Origin: Anastatus disparis | Lineage: Eukaryota; Arthropoda; Insecta; Hymenoptera; Eupelmidae | DNA: 64,000 nt | Assembly: GCA_017163975.1 (NCBI GenBank) | Contig: JAFFSR010000248.1 | Location: 1,196,501 to 1,260,500, forward strand | Direction: 5' to 3' | Part shown: positions 57,850-64,000 of the stretch, piece after piece | Layout: every line of letters begins with the position of its first letter | Position numbering within the stretch: position 1 is the first letter of the stretch | The notes under the pieces: generated by a model | Seen by the model: the letters and a program-made list of their open reading frames with translations, nothing else | What the model was told of the DNA's origin: nothing | Databases searched by the model: none | Position numbers and translations under genes: made by a program

Positions 57850-58718
57850 TCATTCATTTGCAAAATATAAGCATGTACATTTCATTTTTTTGTTTTGTTT
57901 AGAATAATTATCAACTTCATCTTTATCATTAATATTTAAGTAATTTCGTAGCCATGCTCGTATAGCAATCGCATTATTAACTGCACACACGGGTCTTTTT
58001 CTTCTTATACAGAAAACGTGGTTCAAGCAGAAGTGGCGCTTATCACCTATTATTTCTTCTAATGCTGGACAGCCAAAATCTTCAACATTTGAAATTGACC
58101 TGCGAATAAAATAAACAGAATAGTTAAGCTATAATATAAAAGTATGAAAAAAGTATTAAAAAGTATGAAAAAGTATTAAAAAGTATGAGAAAAGTAAAAA
58201 AAAAAATTATGAAAAAAGTATGAAAAAGTATAAAAAAGTATAAAAAAAGTATAAAAAAGTATAAAAAAGTATTAAGAAAATGATTAATTTGAATATAAAA
58301 AATTTAAATATATTTTTACTTACACACTTGGTAAAAGATTTTTCAACCATTGCACTTTCTGTTCTCCTTTGACGAATAATTTTTTGATTTCTTGCGAACA
58401 GATTTGGAAAACATGTTGTAGACGATGATATGGAATATCTCCGGAATTCCATGCTATACCGTGATGAAACCTTTCCACCCACTGAGCCATGCATTTTTCT
58501 TCTGTATTTAGTTCCTCCCATATAATTGGAGATTTGAAAACATAGACTGTAGGTAATGCTGTTTTTCTAAAATTGAGGAAACTAACTTCTTTGAAAATCA
58601 AAGAATCCTCTGATATTCTTTGAAAGCCTTGAATATCACATATATAAATGCTTTCTTCTTCCGCAGACTGCATGATATAATTTTTGAACAGCATATCGTA
58701 ATCACAAGTTCTAGCCAT
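57850..58718 (-). CDS. Two-exon unknown protein with DIQG start and Cys/His tail (~214 aa)
   Basis: Exon 1 is 58718-58324 with donor GTAAGT; exon 2 is 58099-57850 with acceptor CAG. The joined phase is continuous. Exon 1 encodes YICDIQGFQRISEDSLIFKE near residue 25, a beta-rich FRKTALPTVYVFKSP, then WVERFHHGIAWNSGDIPYHR and a VKGEQKVQWL segment. Exon 2 encodes DFGCPALEEI then HFCLNHVFC and PVCAVNNA, a possible zinc-binding set. The opening resembles the D-containing first strand of RNase H-like DEDD exonucleases, but Q stands where E is expected, so this is only a suggestion. I recall similar proteins in arthropod mobile elements. It is divergently oriented to the polymerase gene, sharing a roughly 500-bp intergenic region. 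Confidence 0.6.
58120..58310. repeat. AGTATAAAAA simple repeat in the intron
   Basis: Tandem (AGTATNAAAAA)n units fill most of the intron of the minus-strand gene. Confidence 0.75.
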
Positions 58719-58789
58719 CTCGTAGCGTTGGATGTTTCAGTCTGAATTAATATCGGGAAATGAGAATAGAAAATTTTCAAATCGTAAGT

Positions 58790-59221
58790 TTATGACAAGC
58801 GATTCCCCTCTTACTTTTTTAAAATTGGACGATGGAAAATAGGTCAGTTTTCACTGGTTAAACTAAAAGATGATAGTAACTCCACCTCTAACTTTCTTAA
58901 GATTGGACGATGGAAAATCGCTCAATCCTCATTGGTTAAAACTAAGAAATGATTCTGATAGGTTGAAAAAGGTAAAAAATTCATCCCTACCCGTGAAAAT
59001 CTCTCTTTTTTCTGAAAAACTTGCACTCCGTTTTACTATTGGTTAGTTAATTGAATTTTCCATCTCTCCTTATATTAACTTTACTTTTAAAAAGGACTGA
59101 AGTTTTTTGGATGAGCATACTTCGTCAGAGGAGTTGTGAGTGTACATAGTCATCGGGACTAAACTTTACTAATCGTGAAAGTTTGTGTCTGTGAAAGGTT
59201 ATTTTAAATAAAAGAAAAAAA
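58790..59221. promoter_or_regulatory. Divergent intergenic region with 78-bp spaced direct repeats
   Basis: ATTGGACGATGGAAAAT occurs at 58824 and 58902, each followed after about 25 bp by a CA(C/T)TGGTTAAA motif. The spacing is 78 bp. The region lies between the minus-strand gene (start 58718) and the polymerase gene (start 59222), so the repeats may be shared regulatory sites. TTTTAAAAAGG near 59084 is a weak TATA candidate for the polymerase gene. Confidence 0.45.
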
Positions 59222-62200
59222 ATGTCTTTAATTAATTTCTTTGAACGTCTTGTGCAACTACTCCGTGATACTTTACAAAATGTAAATGAACTGAACAATA
59301 CTGATTTCCATTATTGGATAGATATGTGCAATGGTAGTTTAGAAAAATTAAATGAAAAAATTGTCAATTCTGATCTTACAAGAGGAGCAAAGCAGAGATG
59401 TCAAACTTGTGTGTTACATCTTTCGGGTATTCAAGTTCAATTTGAACATCATCTTCAACGAGGAGGTGGTCTGCAATCTGAAGAAACACAGAAGCTTCTG
59501 TTGAATGGCGAGATGTGCAGTCAGCTTTCGAAAACAGAATTAGAACTGGCGTAGTGGTAAATATAAATCATGTGGATATTTTAAGTTTTTTAAACGACGC
59601 CCAAGAACTCTTTAAAGTACATGTACAGTCATGCTTAGAAGAATATAGTGCTCTGAAAGTGAATTCGGATTTCATCGCAGAATTTTCCATACAGAAAAGT
59701 AGTGAAGAATTAACAGATATTAAATATTTTACAACCACAAGTACTTCAATTTTCATGTCAACAAATCTAGAAGAATGGTTCAAAATAAATATCAAAGATT
59801 CTATTTTAACACAAATAGAAGAATTTCAGGAAAAAGATTCTGGCTGGGCACTAAAAAGTATTATAAGTCTGAGTATAAATATGAAAAAATATTCTCCGAT
59901 TAAATGACAATAAATTTTACAAGTATGCTATCCTCTCAGCAATATATCCAAGTGAAACTAATGCTAATAGAGTTGATCAATATAGCATGCACGAGAACAA
60001 GTTGGAATTTAATAACATAGAATTTCCAGTGACACTTAAAAATGTTCCAAAATTTGAAGAACTGAATAATATTTCAGTAAATGTGTACATGTTGAAGAAG
60101 TTTGGACAAAAGTTTGAAGTATCGCCTTGCCACATTACATCGGATAAAAAGGAAAAGCATGTCAATCTACTCATCATCTAAGACTTTTATATCGATGAGT
60201 ATGAAAAAGATAATCATTCTGATGATATTAGTTTACCCAAATACCACTACGTTTGGATAAAAAATATGTTTCGTCTTCTGAGATCTCAACTATCTCAGAC
60301 ACATGTAAAATCATTCCATTGTGAAACATGTTTACAAGTCTTTTATAATAAAGAAAGATTGCAAGTTCATGAAAATGATTGTAAAAATTTGAATTATTGT
60401 CGAATTAATCTACCTGACTCTCAGAACAACATTCTGAAATTTGAAGATTATTATAAAAGCGAAAAAGTTCCTTTTATTATTTATGCTGATTTTGAATGCT
60501 TACTCAAGCCTACAATGAATGAGACTGCCTTCCAACTTCATGAAGCATATAGCATAGTATATTATATAAAATGTAGCTTTGATGACAGCTTATCTGCTTA
60601 TAAGTCATAAAGAAAAAATATTGAAGATGGACAGACTCCTGCACAATGGTTTGTTCAAGAATTAAAATCAATCAGTGAGGAAATTGATAAACTCTACAAG
60701 AATCCAAAACCATTAAAACTCACGGATTTAGAAGAATTATCTTTCCAGAGGTCAACCATTTGTCACATATGCCGAAAACTAATCCGTGATGAAGAACTCG
60801 CAGTACGAGATCACTGTCATCTCACAGGACGGTGAGATATTAATTATAGTTATATTTCAATGAAAAAAATTTACTTTATTATGCAAATTTTTTTAAAATA
60901 TCTATTTTTATACATTAGTTTCAGAGGTGCAGCGCATAATTCATGTAATTTGAATTACAAGTATTCAAAATTTATTCCTATGGTTTTTCATAACCTCAAT
61001 TACGATACACACTTCATTTTGAAAGAGATAGCTACATCTTCATTAATGGGAGGACGAGTTACGCTATTGCCACATAATAAGGAAAAATATATTTCTTTTA
61101 CAAAATACATAGATGGCAGTGACCTAAGTTTTAGATTCTTAGATTCTTGGCGTTTTCTTTCTTCATCATTAGAAAAGCTTGCATCATACTTGGAAAATGT
61201 GCCGATATTGATAAAAGAGTTTCGAACTGATGGATTTACAGATGAGAAAATTGATTTTCTCAAACGTAAAGGTATATTTCCATATGATTTTGTAGATGGA
61301 TTGGATAAATTATTAGTTACAAAATTGCCAGAGAAAAATCAGTTTTATAACCAACTCACCGATTCTCATATTGCTGATGAAGACTATGAGCATGCTATTT
61401 GAGTCTGGAGTAAGTTTAATATAAGGACATTAGGCGAGTATTCAGATTTATACTTCAAAACAGATGTTTTACTATTGGCGGATGTATTTGAAAGTTTTCG
61501 AGAAACATCTCTCAAAGCTTACGGTTTATGTCCAGCTCACTTTTATACGTCTCCAGGGTTGACATTTTCAGCAGCGCTAAAAATGACGAAAGTGGAACTG
61601 GAGCTTCTTACAGATATAGATATGTTGATGTTCATTAAGAGCATGACGAAGCTGTCCGCCTTCTAATAATATTTCCAATCTTAACTTATGAATAAACGAT
61701 GCGTTTAATCGAGTTTCTTTGCTACAAAGAAAAAATTTGTAAGATTAAACTCTAGTGCGGACAACTCAAAAAATCCACTAAAATATTATACATACAAAGT
61801 TATAATAAAAACTTTCAATATGTCGTATTTTAAGGTTAGGTTTGTCGAGTTTGATATCTAATTTCCAATCCAAGCTCATAAAAAAATAACAAGTCCAAAT
61901 GATTTTTTATTTTAACAAAAATTATTGTATAAATATAGCTTTAGTGTGGACAAGTTATTATATTTGTTTAATTTAAGAATTTAAAAAGATATTGATAAAA
62001 TAAAAAAAGCAAAACTCGATTGCTGCAGCTCCTACATGCCGTTAAAGCAGGTATTCGGGGAGGAATAAGTCAATGCTGTAATCGCTATGCCAAGGCGAAC
62101 AATCCATATATGGGCTCTTCGTATGATGAAAAACAGAAAATGAAAACATTATGTACTTTGATATTAATAATCTTTATGGATGGGCAATGGTTCAATATTT

Positions 62201-63831
62201 GCCAGTCGGAAAATTCAAATGGGTAGAATATGAGACGAATTCAAACTTTTACAACGCACCGCCAGATTCAGTTATTGGATATATTGCTGAAGTAGTTTTG
62301 GAGTATCCTGAGGAAATACACGATGTACATCGAGATTTTCCATTCTGCGCAGAGCATAGTGCGCCACATGGCTCGAAACAAAAGAAACTTCTCACTACTT
62401 TGAAGAACAAAGAGAGATGTTATTTACTATCGGACACTCAGACAAGTGTTGGAAAATGGACTTTGACTAAAAAAAGTGCATAGAATTTTAAGTTTTGAGC
62501 AAAAGGCATGGCTCAAACCTTATGTGGAATTGAATACTCAAAAAAGAATGCAGGCTAAGAACAAATTTGAAAAACTTTTTTATAAATTGTTAATCAATGC
62601 TGTCTATGGAAAGTGCATTGAGCGAGAGCGGTCTCGAGTTGATGTCCGATTGGTAAATAAATTTACTGGTAGATATGGAGCAGAAGCACGCATAGCTCTA
62701 CCAAATTTTTACAGCTGTGCTATTTTTGATGAGAATTTAGTTGCCATACAAATGAAGAGAGCGAGCATCACAATCAAGAAACCAATTTATGTTGGATTTT
62801 GCATTTTAGAATTATCAAAAACATTAGTTTATGATTTTCATTATTCGTATATGAAAAAGCGAGTTGGAGACAAATGCAAACTTTTGTATACTGATACTGA
62901 TAGTCTCATATACGAAGTTGAGGACGTTGACATGTACAAAATAATGAAAAAGGACATACATGAATTTGATACTTCCGATTATGAAGAAAATAATCCGTTC
63001 GAAATTCCTCGAGTTAATAAGAAAGTTCCGGGTTTGATGAAAGACGAATGTAATGGTGAGATAATGACAGAATTCATAGGATGACGAAGCAAAATGTATA
63101 GTATTTCAATCGATGGAGGAGAAGTTATAAAGAAAGCCGAACGTATAAAGTCCAGTGTTGTTAAAAAATCAATTACTTTTGAGGATTACCGAAGCTGTCT
63201 TCAGGATCTCACTATTATATACCGCGAACAGTGCAATATCCGTTCAAAATTGCATACTGTGCATACTGAAAAACAGAAAAAAATTGCTCTAAGTCCTCAC
63301 GATGATAAGAGATTTTTATTGCCTGATAGTACAGATACTTTACCTTGGGGACATTATAAAATTGAAGAAATACAGATGGCACAAGCTGCACTTGAAGTAG
63401 AGAGGGAATATGCAAGAAAAATGGCTGCTGAAAAAAAAGAAAAAGAGCGGGAGGTAGAAATGAGGAGGGGAGATATACGAGTGGAGATGGATGCTACAGA
63501 GAATTGAAGAGAGAGGGAAATCGAGAGAAGGGATGAAGCAACCAATGAAAATAGTGCAGAGCAAGTGGGGATGACACTTTATGAAGGCGGACAAATTATC
63601 ATTGAGTATGATGTGTTAGAGGAGTTCATGAATGACTGGCATCCATCAATGGAGGGGGCAAGTTCCCAGGAAGGAGAAAAAAAGGATATATTACGAGTAG
63701 CAATAGAAAGGGCAGACATCGAAGTGGGGAATGGGCTATATCATCCAACAGACCATGAGGAGGAGCGCATTCAAGTAATCGAAGAGCTTAAGGACGATCA
63801 ACCTTGCACAAAGAAATCTAAAATCGACTAA
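59222..63831 (+). pseudogene. polB: Protein-primed family B DNA polymerase, decayed
   Basis: N-terminal region (59222-59905) includes DSGWALKSIISLSI, as in Polinton-type polymerases. A zinc-finger-like CETCLQVF...HENDC (60320) and the exonuclease motif YADFEC (60488) follow. Next is an HNH-like CHICRK...DHCHLTG split by an intron (60832-60922, GTGAGA...TTTCAG), and RGAAHNSCN. Palm motifs are DINNLYG (62160), KLLINAVYGK (62584) and YTDTDSL (62890), all with catalytic Asp present. The C-terminus has MYSISIDGGE (63094), ALSPHDDKRFLLPD and a charged tail to 63831. Breaks: frameshifts near 59530, 59895, 62150 and 62470; stops near 60179, 60609, 61402, 63083 and 63505; and a MITE at 61639-62041. 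Not functional. Confidence 0.9.
61639..62041. repeat. TTAA-flanked MITE, copy 2, inside polB
   Basis: Inverted relative to copy 1 (33231-33634), with the same ends and TTAA on both sides (61635-61638 and 62042-62045). It interrupts the polymerase upstream of palm motif A. Confidence 0.85.
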
Positions 63832-63839
63832 CTTTTTAA

Positions 63840-63940
63840 GTAAGTTACAATTAATTTTTTTACCAAAAAACATTTTTTTCCATCAAAATTTTTCTCTAAC
63901 AGAAATTTTAATTTTTTTTTTACTCTTTCTTGTTTTCAGA
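63840..63940 (+). other. Short intron joining the polB end to the next ORF
   Basis: A GTAAGT donor at 63840 lies 8 bp after the polB stop. TTGTTTTCAG ends at 63939, one base before the ATG at 63941. The arrangement suggests a 5'-UTR exon spliced just ahead of the next gene. Confidence 0.45.
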
Positions 63941-64000
63941 ATGGATTTATCTGCCCTAAACAAGATTGCTGGAAGCGACTTCCTGCCAAGGAAGAAAGTC
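63941..64000 (+). CDS. Start of a further gene, cut by the window edge
   Basis: An open frame from ATG at 63941 encodes MDLSALNKIAGSDFLPRKKV. Too short to identify. It lies directly after an acceptor site and follows the polymerase gene in the same direction, so it probably belongs to the same element. Confidence 0.45.
   Translation, partial: MDLSALNKIAGSDFLPRKKV

Overview
The window looks like an AT-rich, intron-containing arthropod genome, most probably an insect. Supporting signs are short GT-AG introns, a TATA box paired with TCAGT initiators, a SETD3-like exon, and insect-type transposons (Ty3/gypsy, Mutator-like, Helitron, Sola-like, TTAA-type MITEs, and a protein-primed DNA polymerase of the Polinton type). 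An ant-like hymenopteran is only an impression. The only ordinary host gene I can support is one internal exon of a SETD3 homologue (18896-19387, +). Almost everything else is mobile DNA, much of it nested, so the order of insertion can be read.

1-4860 holds hairpin MITEs and a 2.1-kb foldback element. 4862-18330 is read as one Mutator-like element: inverted copies of about 0.6 kb at both ends, a broken transposase at 6472-7620, and a young Ty3/gypsy retrotransposon (LTR-1, 7986-17295, minus strand, 4-bp TSD AGGT) inserted inside it. LTR-1 has an intact gag, a pol with two breaks, and two extra ORFs (one before gag, one after pol) that I cannot assign.

18896-19387 is the SETD3 exon. 21008-22781 and 40756-41116 (minus) are two halves of one broken transposase-like gene. 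They are separated by a TA-flanked palindromic MITE (22782-23312) and by a second, older Ty3/gypsy element with an envelope gene (LTR-2, 23317-40755, TSD TAGC). LTR-2 itself carries a 2.9-kb Sola-like foldback, two TTAA MITEs sharing one target site, and a TTA-flanked MITE inside env. It has a gag with about nine zinc knuckles and a spliced-looking ORF antisense to its 3' end.

41940-45480 is simple and minisatellite DNA. 45602-53400 holds two unrelated, decayed Helitron protein remnants, head to head. 54365-55784 is tandem repeats that may belong to the terminal region of the last element. 56247-64000 is a cluster with a spliced Ser/Pro-rich gene containing duplicated 54-bp exons (+), a two-exon unknown gene (-), a spliced but decayed protein-primed family B DNA polymerase (+), and the start of another gene at the right edge. 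This cluster is best read as the left part of a Polinton/Maverick-like or virus-derived element running out of the window.

All family names come from recognising motifs in the translated sequence. No database search was possible.
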